Shown: positions 12,401 to 23,832 of the stretch, piece by piece
Numbering within the stretch: the stretch's first letter is position 1
Layout of the letters: each line of letters starts with the position of its first letter
Assembly: GCA_030015575.1 (NCBI GenBank)
Contig: JASDDO010000001.1
Coordinates: forward strand, 140,697,988 to 140,761,987
Source of the DNA: Agapanthus africanus
Taxonomy: Eukaryota; Streptophyta; Magnoliopsida; Asparagales; Amaryllidaceae
DNA length: 64,000 nt
Reading direction: 5' to 3'
Notes under the pieces: model-generated
What the model was told of the DNA's origin: nothing
Databases searched by the model: none
The model's input: only the letters and a program-made list of their open reading frames with translations
Program-made: the position numbers and the translations under genes

Positions 12401-13384
12401 TGTCTTCAAAACTCTACGCTTTCTCAACGCCTGCAAAGAATTACAGATATGAGATCCTGATCCGGTATCCAATACCCAGGATGTAGAGTTTATTGATAGA
12501 CAATTTTCAATAACATACACACCTGAAGCTGAAGCTGCAACTCGCTTCAAATCCTGTGTTCTGGCTTTCCAAGCCTTGCAATCTTGTTTCCAGTGGCCAC
12601 TTTTGTGACAATAGAAGCATTCTTCCTTCCCCACCAGTTTCCCCGCTACCTTTGTTGCTTTACCCTTTCCCTTCGTATCCACTTTACCGACACCGCCTCT
12701 TGGTTTGGCGGGGGCTTTCTTCTTCTTGCCCTTGGCTTTCGCCCTGGACCTAGAAGAGGAAGATCCTCCTACAAACAAAGTGGATGTCTCCCTACCCTTC
12801 TGTAGGGTGCCCTCAGCAGTCCTCAACATGTTCAGAAGTTCGGCAAGTTCAACCTCCTTTCCTTGCATGTTGAAGTTGAGAATGAACTGGGCGTAAGTGG
12901 AAGGAAGGGACTGGAGAATCAGATCAGTATAGAGTTCATTCTCCAACGTGGTCCCGAGGTCCGCGAGCTCCTCTATGTAGCCGATCATCTTAAGCACGTG
13001 GTCCGCTACCGATGATCCGACGGCCAACCTTGCCGAAAAGAGCTTCTTCGACACTTCGTATCTTGCGATACGAGACTGCTCTCCATACAGTTCTTTTGTA
13101 TGGAGAAATATGGACTCTAGGTCCATATTCTCGTGCCTCCTCTGATGGTCGTTGTCCATCGAGGCTAATACGAGGCATTTGGCCCTCGCGCAATCTATCT
13201 CCCATGTCTTACGGATTTCTACATCCGCGACGCTGGAGGTGGGACCTGGGACGGGGGGAGCTTTGGTGGTAAGTATATACCCCAGCTTGTCATAAGTGAT
13301 AGCCATCTTGACATTCCTGAGCCAATCTTTGTAGTTTGGCCCTGTCAATATGTTTTTATCTAATAGTAACTTAAGTCCGGTCAT
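9434..13384 (-). CDS. C1 gag-pol polyprotein (Ty1/copia)
   Basis: Single open frame of 1316 aa counted from the first ATG at 13384 (MTGLKLLLDKN); the frame is open slightly further upstream but without an ATG. Residue numbers here start from that upstream open end and are about 6 higher. Gag comes first (LTGPNYKDWL near 19-28), then a CCHC knuckle (CFYCHKSGHWKQDC, 262-275), protease active site DTGS (about 312), HHCC zinc site (447-481), integrase core (about 495-620, with SDVCGP and SERRNR), RT (about 830-1060, YVDD near 995) and RNase H (about 1150-1290, EAFADSS). This is the whole copia set in copia order at normal length. The protein would form particles, copy the RNA and integrate the DNA. 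Expression cannot be judged from sequence. Confidence 0.95.
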   Translation of the reverse strand: MTGLKLLLDKNILTGPNYKDWLRNVKMAITYDKLGYILTTKAPPVPGPTSSVADVEIRKTWEIDCARAKCLVLASMDNDHQRRHENMDLESIFLHTKELYGEQSRIARYEVSKKLFSARLAVGSSVADHVLKMIGYIEELADLGTTLENELYTDLILQSLPSTYAQFILNFNMQGKEVELAELLNMLRTAEGTLQKGRETSTLFVGGSSSSRSRAKAKGKKKKAPAKPRGGVGKVDTKGKGKATKVAGKLVGKEECFYCHKSGHWKQDCKAWKARTQDLKRVAASASGVYVIENCLSINSTSWVLDTGSGSHICNSLQALRKRRVLKTGDMTLRVANGASMDAEAVGDYHLGLSDGHFLVLRSCYYVPNATCNIISVSLLSKEGYEFAFVSNVVNIHLNQVLIGSGTLNNGIYVLNQPQVFNIQNTHKRKSPDINQAFLWHCRLGHINETRLTKLHKEGYLDPFEYQSYATCESCLMGKMTKAPFTGHGERASELLGLVHSDVCGPMSTHARSGYSYFITFTDDFSRYGYVFLMKHKSEAFEKFQEYKSEVEKQTGKSIKILRSDRGGEYLSAEFLNYLKENGILSQLTPPYTPQHNGVSERRNRTLLDMVRSMMSKAELPRSFWGYALETAAHLLNQVPTKTVPTTPYQMWSGKKPCLKSFKTWGCPAFVKKQHADKLEARSVQCKFVGYPKNSKGYLFYYAEEQKVLVSRHARFLETEFLENQISGNAIELEEIPEPQTITESLEEPEGSKEQDIPMPLRRSSRQSHPPERYYGFLIDGDREDCILDCDEPTSFQQAIQSVDSVKWLDAMRTEMESMYTNKVWTLDIAPDGVKPVGCKWIFKRKIGVDGQVETYKARLVAKGFRQRPGLDYDETFSPVAMLKSIRILLAIAAFHDYEIWQMDVKTAFLNGHLEECVYMDQPEGFIQGGSSGKVCKLLKSIYGLKQASRSWNICFDETVKEFGFIKNPDEPCIYCRFVARTVVFLVLYVDDILLIGNDIPMLQSVKGFLSHRFSMKDLGDASYILGIRIYRDRSKRILGLSQSRYIDTILKRFSMEDSKRGNLPACHGITLSKEMSPKTDLERDRMSIIPYASAVGSIMYAMLCTRPDVAYALSVVSRYQSNPGEKHWIAVKNILKYLRRTKEMFLVYGGKDLQIEAFADSSFQSDKDDSKSMSGFVFTLNGGAVCWKSSKQETVADSTMEAEYIAASDAAKEAVWIRKFLKELQVVLSIVDPIPLYCDNNGAIALAKEPRSHQKSRHILRRYHLIREIVDRQEIEVRRVASEDNTADPFTKALPQTQFERLIEMIGLRYASTWP

Positions 13385-13883
13385 CTTGAATGGTCGCTGC
13401 AATTAGGAGAGAGAAAAGAAACACTTTAGCATGATGCTCTTGCAAGTTTAGAGTGGTTTTTAGTTTGTCTAAACTGGATGGCTCCCACTGTCTCTCGAAT
13501 CCCTTCTCAAACCATAAAGAAAAGGATTAGCCGGGATCATTCTCACCGTACAATACTTGCTTAACCGTTCAGCCAGGCCAGTGTCGGTACTTCGAGGGAG
13601 GTTTTCCAACGCTTTCGCGAAGTTCCTTAATTAAGTAACCTCTTTTCCCTGTGGGCGTAGCCCCGCTAACACCTTTCTAGGCACCTACTAGGTTTATAGC
13701 ATTGATCGTTAAGTGAGAGTTTTCCCGAGGAGTAGCATATACTCACAGTAGGATCGGGATCCAAATATCATCGCGTGATAAAACCGAAGGAATCCTACCA
13801 GAATCATCACACTCCAAATGGTATGCAACGCTAGCAAGTTTCAGTACTTATGAAACTCCCGATGTGGATTTTTGCCCCATGCT

Positions 13884-14093
13884 CTTATGACCTTGACTAA
13901 GGCCAACAAGTCATAAGTCACATGTCAAGTTCTACCCGTCGTTATCCAGGTTAATTTGAACCCACCCGTATCCACCCTTGACTATGGCCAACAAGGCAAT
14001 ATGACTGTCTCAAACCAACGCATTCTATCTATGCAACATATGAATACCCACCAGCTACCAAACACTGTGCCTTGACTAAGGCCAACAAACACA
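13884..14093 (-). other. Three leader hairpins of C1 with common loop motif
   Basis: The motif, read on the plus strand as CCTTGACTAAGGCCAACAA, occurs at 13891-13909, 13976-13994 (CCTTGACTATGG form) and 14070-14088. The first is framed by CTTATGA/TCATAAG (7 bp) and the third by CTGTG/CACAG (5 bp); the second has a weaker frame CGTAT/ATATG. C2 has three copies at 32934, 33020 and 33111, the first framed by TTTATGA/TCATAAA. A packaging, dimerisation or translation role is possible but is only inference. Confidence 0.6.
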
Positions 14094-14632
14094 GCTTGAA
14101 TACCGTTGATTATTCATATGAAACGACGGAGGGCTACGGATGGTTTTGGCGAAACCGTGAACGTAGTGAACTTGATATAATCGATGGAACGAGATAGCTT
14201 TTAAAAGGAGTGGTTCAAGCTCCGCGTTTAAAAGTTTAGTTTTTGAAAAAGAACCGAGTGGTTTTCAAAGTGTTCCAATCGACTTTTACTTGGTTTATTT
14301 CTTGCATTAGTTCTTTTAATGCGTCCCATCATTTAATCCTACCATTGCAGAAAACAACCAAAATATGACGTACGCTTATGCCATTCGCATTCGCCACGGG
14401 GCCCCGTCATCACCCGTTAGGTTACTTAACTAACGACAGAGCGGGGGCTGGGCTAGCGCGGCTGTAAAACATAAGCAACGCCTAAATAGTTATTATATAT
14501 AAATATATAGCAATGATAGACATTACAGATCACAGATGAATACATTGGATATACTAGGAATCCGCAATGCGTTCGAGCCTGCAACGCAAGGCGGATTACA
14601 CGGTCGCGGTGAATAGCCAATACCCCACCCAA

Positions 14633-14756
14633 GACCCCTACGGGTGCGGCAAACTACCCGCCAAGCACCCGAAGCGAAGCAACCTCCCTCACCACCGTGA
14701 GTAGGCCACTCGGCACTTCGAGATACCCGGTAGTTTGTGCACCCCCTCCATGGGTC
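14633..14756 (-). other. Structured leader module of C1 (124 bp)
   Basis: Nested stems, given on the plus strand: GACCC (14633) with GGGTC (14752-14756); GGGTGC (14642-14647) with GCACCC (14739-14744); AAACTACC (14651-14658) with GGTAGTTT (14729-14736); inner CTCAC/GTGAG. C2 has two copies, at 33932-34052 and 34059-34181. The stems there have different sequences that still pair. The paired changes in three copies are the main evidence for an RNA fold. Confidence 0.68.
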
Positions 14757-15448
14757 TATCCTAGGAGCAAAAACAGTAAAAAGAATTATACAATGACGGC
14801 TACAACCCCGACCCGGTTGTGCGGCCATACAAAGAATATTATTACATCAATTTACATGTTACAAATGAATGAAAGAAAAAAAAACGCTCATCTCACATCC
14901 AACCCGGCTATTCACCCGCGACAATCCAATCCATTCATATCCACAAACCAATAACAATCACAGATCATGTATAACCCCGACTAATCGTCTTATAGCGATT
15001 AGCCGACGTTCAATACATGCAAGCATTACAGATATAACCGATATAGTTAAAGTGCAGTGAAGTTCGGAAAAATACGGAATTATAGGACCCCAAAAAGAAA
15101 TTTCTTTTCTGTAGAATCTGGGTACATATAATATATACTAAAAATCCCAAAACCAACAACAACACACTCTGCACGAAAAATGATGCGCCGATAACCACAA
15201 TCCGCGGCGGTTCCGCCGCATATACCTACTTCATGCGGCGGAAACGCGGCGACTTGAGGGAATTAGGGTATCGTTTTTCTTGGGTGTATTCACAAAACCC
15301 TGAGACGATTTTACATGTGTACAGTTTTTCATTTCGAGCAGGAAAAATTTTAACAGAAACTTGGATTTTGCAAAAAATTTGGTTTTGTGATTTTTCCGGT
15401 TCCGAACTTCGTTACACTTAACTACTTAACTAGTTTAGGTTTAGTTAG

Positions 15449-15460
15449 GCTCTGATACCA
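15449..15460 (-). other. C1 primer binding site (tRNA-iMet)
   Basis: GCTCTGATACCA on the plus strand is TGGTATCAGAGC on the element strand, one base from the 5' LTR. Confidence 0.93.
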
Positions 15461-15461
15461 C

Positions 15462-17489
15462 TGTAAGTCCGTGTTGCCCACCCCGGTGCTTACGGGGAGG
15501 CGGAAAACATAATAAAAATCGGATTTTTAATGACTTAGGCAACATGGACTAAGCTTGTGAGGATCTTTGCTAAACATAAACTAGCTAACCCTAACTACAA
15601 AGTAGCTAAGTGAAGAAAGGTTATACCTTTGGTCTTTAGTCCTTCTCTCCTTGCTCCTAGGTATGGTAGAAAAGGATCACCTTGCTTGTCTTCTCGCGTC
15701 AAAGAAGGATCCACCCGAAAGCCACCACCTTTAGCTTCAACTCCAAGCTAGGAGTAACTAGAGTGCAAGAAATGCTAAGACTTGAACCCTAGAAGTGAGT
15801 AGAGAAGATCAAGAGAGGGTTTTTCTCAAGCTTTTTGTTTCTCAACACATGAGAGGGAGAGAGCTTGAGGGAGAGGATGAGCAAGAGAGAGAAAAGAAAT
15901 GAGAGAATGAGAATAATAGTGAGCCATTCTCACTAATATGTGAGGATAAGTTTAATTAGATAATTAGCTTGAAAATTGTCATGATAAATCATGAATTGAC
16001 CATTATCATTTCATTTTTGCAAAGATCAAAGAGCATCTTCCAAATGAAATGATTATGGTCAAGTTGTCAACATGGTCAACAAGTCAATGAAGTCAAATTG
16101 TCAACAACAACCATGCACAATAATTAAGCTAATTATCAATTAACAATAATCCACACAAAAACAATAGGGTTAATAAAATGACAAAGGCCATTAACCCTAA
16201 ACAAGGTCCTCTCCCCCAATCTCAAGCAACTGTGCATACGCACCCGCATTCGTGATCCGAGGAACACGAACACAATGAGAAAAACCAATCTCAAATCATA
16301 TACTAGGATCCGGCTTAAACCAAAGCCCGCTAGTATAGACTGTCCGGACAGCAAACGTGCACAAGTGCGCGGATGCGAACGAACCCTGTCGCAAAACCAT
16401 GCGACCTCTACTCGTTTTGCCTAAAGGCGAATAGCTCTCTGTGTGGGACTCTAAAGACTCGACACTACGCTGGCAGTGGGTTTAACCACAGACCGCAAGC
16501 GGCACTAGCTGTACGTAACGGTCCCCAGGTAGATGTCGATAAGAAGACTGACGAGGTGAACCCCATCTGCACTCCTACTGAGCCTGTATGTGACAGTCTC
16601 CGTACAGTCCGGTCTGTTCGTCTGATACATCGCATGGCGGGCCTAGGGGGGCGGTGAACGTCAGTCCCCTAATAGCGGTACAAGTCGTGTCGGAGTGTAG
16701 CCCAGAACACCCTGAGATAACACTGGAAACCTACCAGTATATCTCGCTTGCCCTGGCCAGGGACTACTCGTGTAATGGCTCTCCTAGACACAGCGCGATG
16801 TCAACCCCCAATACCGGGAGAGACGAATCCTGTCTAACCGTCACTGCCTCCAAGTGCTTCGGGACTGCACCCAAAAACTACCTGTTTGCACAGCTCCTTT
16901 GAGCCGTGGTAGGGTAGTAATCAAAGTGCAGTGGGAACACACTCGAGGCGAAGTGACAGTGTCAAGTCAGCGGACTAAGCTGTACTCATGTCACCTGGGA
17001 ACTGATAACTGACGATAGGTATATTACCAACCAACAGTTCCCGACGAGTCCTGTCCAGTGTACTCGTAACCTAACGAGCACCCGCATACTATCCCAAGTA
17101 CGACGTACTAACGGCTGTGGGACAGACCGTCTCCCACACTGGGATGAGAAGCGCATACGCTAGTCTACTCCGGAGTATCGATGCCCTGTCTCGATAGTCC
17201 AACGACCAGGGACCTGTATAAGGATGTGCTTATAGATTACCCAGCTCCCACGAGTGCGAGCGCCATCACAACGCTGGTAATCAAGCAAAGATCCTAAGGG
17301 CTCTACTAATATGTATACCAGCAATATGCTAAAAGAAACACATGCACATATTAAAGCAGAGACAAACCAAGTAGCATACTACCATTTCGAGCAAGATTGT
17401 ATATACAACTGTGAATATCCCAAGCTTCCATTAAGTAATATACAAGCTAGTATGATACAGTAATGGCCTCTAGGGCATATACACTAACA
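15462..17489 (-). repeat. C1 5' LTR
   Basis: It is 2028 bp, the same length and apparently the same sequence as 7392-9419. It is followed at 17490-17494 by the second copy of GCTAC. Identity of the two LTRs means very little time since insertion. Confidence 0.95.
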
Positions 17490-17494
17490 GCTAC

Positions 17495-18655
17495 AGGTGG
17501 GCAGGAATGAAGAGTGAAGTTTCAGATTTCGTTTCGAGGTGTCTGTCTTGTTGTTGTATGTTTTGGTTGAGCATCTGAGACCGGCTGGAGAGTTGCGACC
17601 TTTAACCGTTTTCGGAGTGGGAATGGGAGCAGATCTCCATGAATATTCGTTGTGGCGTCTACCCAGGTTTAGAGAGGGTGTGACTCCATTTGGGTGTTTG
17701 TTTTCCGGTTATTCTCAGTTTGCTCAGTTGTTCTTTGTTAAGTTTGTGCGTTGCACGGAGTTCCTTCATGGGTCGTATCCAAATAAGGCACCCTATTCGC
17801 TTGCCGTCTTGGGCAGGAACTTCAGGAAGCCTTGGGTACTGGTTGAGCTTTAGCTCCGTCTTTCCATCCGCAGGATGATGGTTTTGTGACAGCGGGCTAT
17901 ACCGACTCTGGAGGATATGCTTGTGCGTACGTGCTAATTCTTATCGACAGTTGGGATCGTCACTTGCCATTGTTATGATTCTCCTTCGATAGCAGTTATC
18001 AGGAGACATTCCAATTGGCAACCTTTAGGTCTAGTGGTTAGGTCGTGTCGATCGCCATTCTGTTTTTCTGGCTCTGCGTAAATAGGATTTTTGGACTCCA
18101 GCTAGTCTAGAGACTTCGAAAATGATCCAGTTGGTTTAGGTCAGGATGATGGCGGTCCTGTGCGGACAGAGATCTTATGCCGACCATAGTGGTCGCAGAC
18201 TTGGGTTCGCAGTGGGAGATCATGTATTCCTACGGATTTTCCGATGAATGACGTGTTGAGTTTTGGGAAGCTTATCCCAGGATTTTAGGTCCTTTTGATA
18301 TCTTTTTAGAGTTAGTTTCGTTGCCTTTAATTTGGCACTTCCGCCCAGATTATTGAGTTTTCACCCCGTATTCCTTGTGTCGATAATTTGCAAATACCTT
18401 CATGACCTTTCTCACATGATTCAACATCAGACCATTAGCTTTGACGCGATTTTTTCGTTCACCGGCAGCCATTTGTGTTAGTGGCTCGGCAGGTGGAGAA
18501 ACTTCGGTCAAGGGTCTTGCCATCTGTGGAGAGTTTTCTTGGACGTAGCCATATAGTGAGGTGGTCAATTGGGAGGCTGCGAGCAAGAAATGAGACTTTG
18601 TAATCTTTTCTTTGAAGGTACGCTTAGTGAGAATTTTAAATTCAGGGACGAATTT
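17495..18655 (+). pseudogene. T1 integrase remnant and 3' end of pol
   Basis: This continues T1 on the far side of C1. Fragments resemble a gypsy integrase core and the following C-terminal part (for example LHGVPS-like, FHPQ-like and KYLHD-like bits). A chromodomain-like tail may lie near 18480-18650 but is too eroded to call. There are many breaks. The region ends at the polypurine tract. Confidence 0.7.
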
Positions 18656-18660
18656 TTATA

Positions 18661-18670
18661 AGGGGGGAGA
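18661..18670 (+). other. T1 polypurine tract
   Basis: AGGGGGGAGA directly before the 3' LTR of T1. T2 carries the equivalent AAGGGGGGAAGAT on its strand (45412-45424), which again links the two families. Confidence 0.88.
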
Positions 18671-18671
18671 T

Positions 18672-21600
18672 TGTAACGTTTTAGAAAATCGTTATGCGAA
18701 TTTTTCCGTTTTAGGGTAAAATTGTCGGTATTTTCTGTTTTAACCCGACTGTGATCAAACGTCCATATAGACTTGCCAACACCTAGTTTAGCTAAAATAA
18801 AACTAGTGCGCAAGGTTTGAGGGTATATGGGACGTTTTGGTTCAATTTGAGTTTTTCCCAATTTAAATATTATTTTAATGCGGTATTCACATTTTGGGAA
18901 ATTTCTCCAGAATTGAAATCTTTTCATGTAAATCAATTTGGGTAAAACAAAACCTTCCATATATTATCGAGATATTTGTTTTGTGCAAGGATTAAGTTTT
19001 TAAAGAAAAGAATTAGATTTGGAGAGGTGGCATGTGCATGAATGTGCATGTGAATGCATTTATGAGCATTCATTGCAAGAATGAGCTAGAAAACCCTACA
19101 CTTTTCCCTCACCTTCCTCATTTATTGGCCGAGCTTCCTTTTTCCTCTGCCCTTGAGTTCTTCTTTCTTCATTTACATCATTCCAAGCAAATTTTAATCT
19201 CCAAAATTCCTTTTTAATATCACAAAATACCTCAAGTCTTGGTTTTTGCCTTCTTGATCACTTGGAGCTAGGAAAGCTTGGATCTTGAAAGCAAGGTTGA
19301 TAGGTATAATCTCTACTCTGTTAAATAGGAGTTTTTATGTTGTGTAGTTCGTTGGTTGTAGCGTAGGACATTTAAAGTAATCGATTTGTGCAATATCGTA
19401 TTTTTAATGTCCTTTATGAGTTTCTGAGAACTGCTGTGACCTGGAAATTTTAGTGAGTGACCAAACAAAATTGTAGTGATGTACTAGTGACCTTGGAGCA
19501 GCACCTGAGACACGAGACCTACCCTACCGGCTTTGGCCGGCGACCCAAATAGTAATTCCGGCGACATCGGTTTTGTAGAGGAGTTGGGGTGTTGGGTTCT
19601 TGTGGGTAGTGGTCTTCTGTGGTTTATGGGTGTTTGGTACTGTTTACTTTTTTTAGTATTTACAGTATGAAAAATCTGGGATCGTTTTCCTATAATCTAG
19701 TGTTTTGTGTCCGCGCGATACGTTTTACGACACAGATCGTGCACTTTGTTGGGTTTTGCTCTTAAGTGGTTTTCGTCGTGTCGCTACGCTCGTTAGCCAC
19801 AATACGAACACTTGAGAGTATGTTTTGTGTTGTTGCGTCGGTTAAAACGTAGTTTGTGCATGTTTTTGGTCGTTATTAATATATATACTTGTGTTATCGT
19901 TGTGTTGTTTTAGGTTCGCAGGCGGGGACTTCGGACGCTGCGAAGAAGGGGAAACAAGTGGTTGGCTTCACTTAGCCAGGATGGTTGGTGAGTAGATTTA
20001 ACATCTACAGGGGAATCGCCCGCATGGCGTTATGCGTCTGGGCTAGAAATGACTTAACTTGTCGCATATTATATGTCATATTTAGAATTGCGCATTTACC
20101 TTACTGTTTAGTAAATCGTTGTGCTTGGACTAGTATCCTTAGAACACTGCACTATTATTAACGGCTCATGTTGCACGAGCACTGATTGTATGCCACACAC
20201 ACCGTCAATAATTGCCATGTCACGCACAACCCACATATAGAAATGCTATGGTTTGGTTAGGGATATTGAGACATTGATTCATATTTTTTTATGCATATGA
20301 CTTATAGCATACTTGTACACCTACATGCTTACACATATGCCTTGACATACTTACATGCTAGTTACCTGTATACCTATAGAGTATTGTACCATTAGCGACA
20401 GGTACATACACACTTCATGACATAGCTATAGGTATACCATATACCTCATACTTCACTTATACCCAGGGGGTATATTACATCATTACTCATAGGTAGATAC
20501 ATATACCTTGAGGGTATTATGGATAAGCATGGAGACATATCATGCTATACCGACATGGTTACGCATACCTTGTTATAGCTACATGTTCACCTATCTTTAT
20601 TGTTGCAGTTAAATAGTTGTTTTCCTTTATATGCTCATATTACTGTTTCATGTTGCATATACTACATTCATAGATGACATATGATTTTCTCTGATATTTT
20701 TACTACTATGTATATAAAACAGTGGAATGGGACGCTGTTATATATGCCTATACACATATATTAATGGAATGAGACGCTAATATGTGTGTATTGATTCATG
20801 CATTCATACGTATTCACTACTTGATGTTTTCTGGATTTGAGGACCGTGGTTGTTCCATGAAATTATGTATTATTTGAAAAACCCGGTTCCTCTTGATATG
20901 ATATTTCTGCAGCCACCATGAGTTTATCGATTCTGATTATATACCCGATTCGAGAAGCGGTAGACACCGTCTGCGGGTACATGGTGGGGCCCGGAGGTAC
21001 CCCGGGGCAAGAAGATTGATGGACCATGCCGATTGAGCCTGGCAGGGGAGCCATACACTCCGGTGACATTACCAATGACTCGGCGGTTATCGTGGGGATA
21101 CCGACGGGAGTCATGTACGTATGGATACGTCGAGAGACGAGGGTCAGAGCTAGGCACTCGGGCTTTTCGGTATAGCGTATGATACATACCTATCAGAGGG
21201 CCAGTCGTGGTGACAGCACCTGATAGATCAGTATTTTTGTGTCGATGCTTGACCCTTGTTTCATGATGTTTTGGGTGTCAATGTTAGACACTCATCTTAT
21301 ATGAAACTTACTTGATACTGATACTGTACACACAGGATATGTGGGATATACGATATTGTACACATAGGATATGTGGGATATACTGATATTGTACACACAG
21401 GATATGTGGGATATACTGATATTGTACACACAGGATATGTGGGATATACTGATATTGTACATACATGATATATGAGATATACTTGATGTTGGACATTCAG
21501 GATATATGAGATTTACATGATATGAGAGCCAATTTGGAGGCTGATTTGTGGAAATTGGGAATTGGATTGTCATGTTGGATTTTGGTCCTACCATGAGGTT

Positions 21601-22568
21601 AGGATTTTCGTGGAAATGACATGTTTTATTCCATACTCCACATTTATTGTTTATACGTTGCTTCATGTATTATTTGTACCCGATAGAGTACTTTCCATGA
21701 CTGTTGCATTTACATACTATTATATGCATTGTTTCATGTATTATTGTACCTGATAGAGTACCTTACATGATTATTACATACCGATTGTCATATTATTGCT
21801 TCATGTATTAGGAATACCCGCTAGCGTAGCTTTATTACTGATGCATTACATATGACCATTCATTGCTATTAAATGCTTATGTTAGATTCGCGTTGTACGT
21901 GCATACTCGCGATTAACTACATATGTTATTACTATTCACGAGTTGGCAACTCACCCCCGTTGTGCCACAGTGTTTTGCAGGTGTTTCTCAGGTTAGTCAG
22001 AGGCAGGGCTATTTTCATCCATCGTATCATCTTTTACTGCGGATACCGCTTCGCCTGATAGTGTGCAGTTTTGCTTAGGTAGGTTTTGCGGTTATCCGAT
22101 GTTGCCTGTTGTATATTTGTTGTATCATGTACTCTCCATCTACCATTATATTGTATGACTTAGAGACTTGATGTGAGGACGATATTGTATATTATTTTGT
22201 GACTTGGAGGTTTTTTTACAATTTTATTTATATCGTCTCTTTCTTCGCTACGGTGTCGTATATCTGTTGTGGTGGTTGTTTTCCACCTTTTGGCGTGGAT
22301 TTGCTCCCGTTGGGGATGCTTTACTTTATATTTATGTTGTACCCATTTTGGGGGCTTGTTTTACAAAGGAAGTGTTGTCAAAATTTTAAAAGAAATAAGT
22401 TGGACTTTTAAAGAATTTGGGTTGAGATTTCAAAGGGTTTGAAAATGCTATTATTTCTTATTACTTTTGATGGTTTAGATTTTTGGGTTTTGGCTTTCTT
22501 TTACTGTGTTACGCCTGTAGACGTTGCGTAGTATTAGGGCCGTCACGTGCCAATTTCGGGTCGTGACA
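18672..22568 (+). repeat. T1 3' LTR
   Basis: It is 3897 bp, starting TGTAACGTTTTAG and ending TCGTGACA, then GGTGG (22569-22573). Differences from the 5' LTR are scattered substitutions plus small changes in the 33-bp array. Confidence 0.93.
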
Positions 22569-22644
22569 GGTGGATGAAGTCCCCGTGAATCTGGCACTAG
22601 TGGCACTGCTTCGCGTATTCAAGGCAATCCTGAATCATCGTAGG

Positions 22645-23832
22645 CTAATAGTATCCCATCCTTTTAATCTTCATCTTCATTTTCGGGCCGGCTTGATGAG
22701 AACCACATAGTCCATTGTGAGTTTCTTGGACGACTTTTCTTGCTTCTTCTGGTCTTAGGAATCTTAGCCACAGAGAGTCGAACGATCTCTTATATAGAGT
22801 ATCGTTGACGAAGGCGAAAGACAGAGCTCGTTTCATGAGCTGATGTCTTGAAGATGCATCTTCAGGCGTTTGACGGGATTTGAAGTAATCTATAAATACT
22901 TCCCTCCAATCCTTAGTCCTTTCTTGGTCCTCTATTTGTAGGGCTGTTAGCTTGGTCGCTTCCTTTTCTTCAGACGACTCCAGAGATATTTCCGCTGGCG
23001 CAAGAACCCGACGACTTTGTACAGCGATCCTTACGTCATCGAGGTCTTCGTCAGCCAGTTCTTTAGCAAGTTTAGCTAAGGCGTACGCTTTGCTATTTTC
23101 CGCACGCGGTATGCTTTCCAAGACGTAGGAAGGGATTTGAGTCAGTAGTTGCTGCACTCTCTCGCCGTACTTCACCAACTCTGGTTTGCACGTTTAATAA
23201 TCGCCGTTTACTTGAGTAACGACCAGTTGGGAGTCTCCATATATGAGGAGGTTTTCGATTCCCATGTCGACAACGATCTCAAGAACTGCTATCAAAGCTT
23301 CATATTCTGCTTCATTGTTCGTCCTCGGCTCTGTTAAGGAGAAGGAAAAGCACATTATTCCTTCTTGTGGAGTCACGAATATGAGGCCTACCCCGAATTT
23401 GATTATGGGGGAGCTGTGCTTTCGCTTCTTCATGGAAGATGCCCCATCAAAGTAGAGTTCCCATCGGGTATCATTCTCTCTTCTCCCCCCGTCTATCGTG
23501 TCAAACGCGTGCTCGTTTGGCAATTCGCAGTTCAGGGGTGCATCAGCATGTATCGGATGCTTAGCGAGGAAGTCGGCGATGGCCTGACCTTTCACCGCCT
23601 TGAGAGGTCGGTAAGCTATCGAGAATTCCATCAAGAGGAGGGCCCATTTAGCGAGCCGTCCCATTAGTCTGGCTCTTGACATCAAATATTTGAGATGATC
23701 TACTTTTGATATGAGGTGAACCTCATGCGCCAATGCATAGTGTCTGAGCTTCGTTATCGCGAAGATTAACGCCAGGCAGTGTTTTTCGATAGGGGAGTAG
23801 TTGTTTTCTGCCCCCAGAAGAACTTGACTCAA
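22645..23832 (-). pseudogene. Element A second RNase H (archaeal-type) and RNase H/integrase linker
   Basis: RWELYFDGASS, TEPRTNNEAEYEALIA and YGDSQLVVTQVNGDY are hallmarks of the additional RNase H domain that Tat-clade elements carry after their normal RNase H. The normal RNase H end (YALAHEVHLISKVDHLKYLM) precedes it. Element G has the same pair at about 58880-59840. The pair places A in the Tat group. Confidence 0.85.

Larger units (their letters stand above)
13385..15448 (-). other. C1 leader (untranslated, about 2 kb)
   Basis: A long leader between primer site and gag without convincing coding. It holds three hairpins with a shared apical sequence (13884-14093), a block of about 90 bp strongly conserved with C2 (about 14370-14462), a 124-bp structured module (14633-14756) and a further hairpin ACAACC/GGTTGT (14802-14820). 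The C2 leader (32660-34911) carries the same items in the same order. Confidence 0.75.
7392..17489 (-). mobile_element. C1: Ty1/copia element, looks whole, identical LTRs
   Basis: C1 is 10098 bp and is read on the minus strand. It has two 2028-bp LTRs in which I saw no difference, a tRNA-iMet primer site, a leader of about 2 kb, one long gag-pol frame and a polypurine tract just before its 3' LTR. The order gag-protease-integrase-RT-RNase H defines Ty1/copia. LTR length and protein style suggest the Tork/TAR/Angela side of plant copia elements, but I cannot fix the lineage. It is the youngest insertion in the window, sitting inside the decayed T1. C2 is an older relative. Confidence 0.95.
942..22568 (+). 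mobile_element. T1: Ty3/gypsy chromovirus-like element (Tekay/Del type), decayed, hosting C1
   Basis: T1 has two LTRs of about 3.9 kb (3900 and 3897 bp) beginning TGTAACG and ending GACA, a tRNA-iMet primer site, a polypurine tract and a 5-bp target duplication. Without the C1 insertion its interior is only about 3.7 kb. Remnants of gag, protease, reverse transcriptase and integrase follow in the gypsy order. Long LTRs, the primer site and the style of the remnants suggest the Tekay/Del branch; the C-terminal chromodomain is too eroded to be certain. The element is badly broken (many breaks). LTRs differ by roughly 2-3 percent by eye, so it is clearly older than C1. T2 is a relative. Confidence 0.9.

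Noticed and set aside
13385-13402. Longer start for C1 gag-pol
   Set aside because: The frame is open here but has no ATG; the first ATG at 13384 begins the known type of Gag N-terminus.
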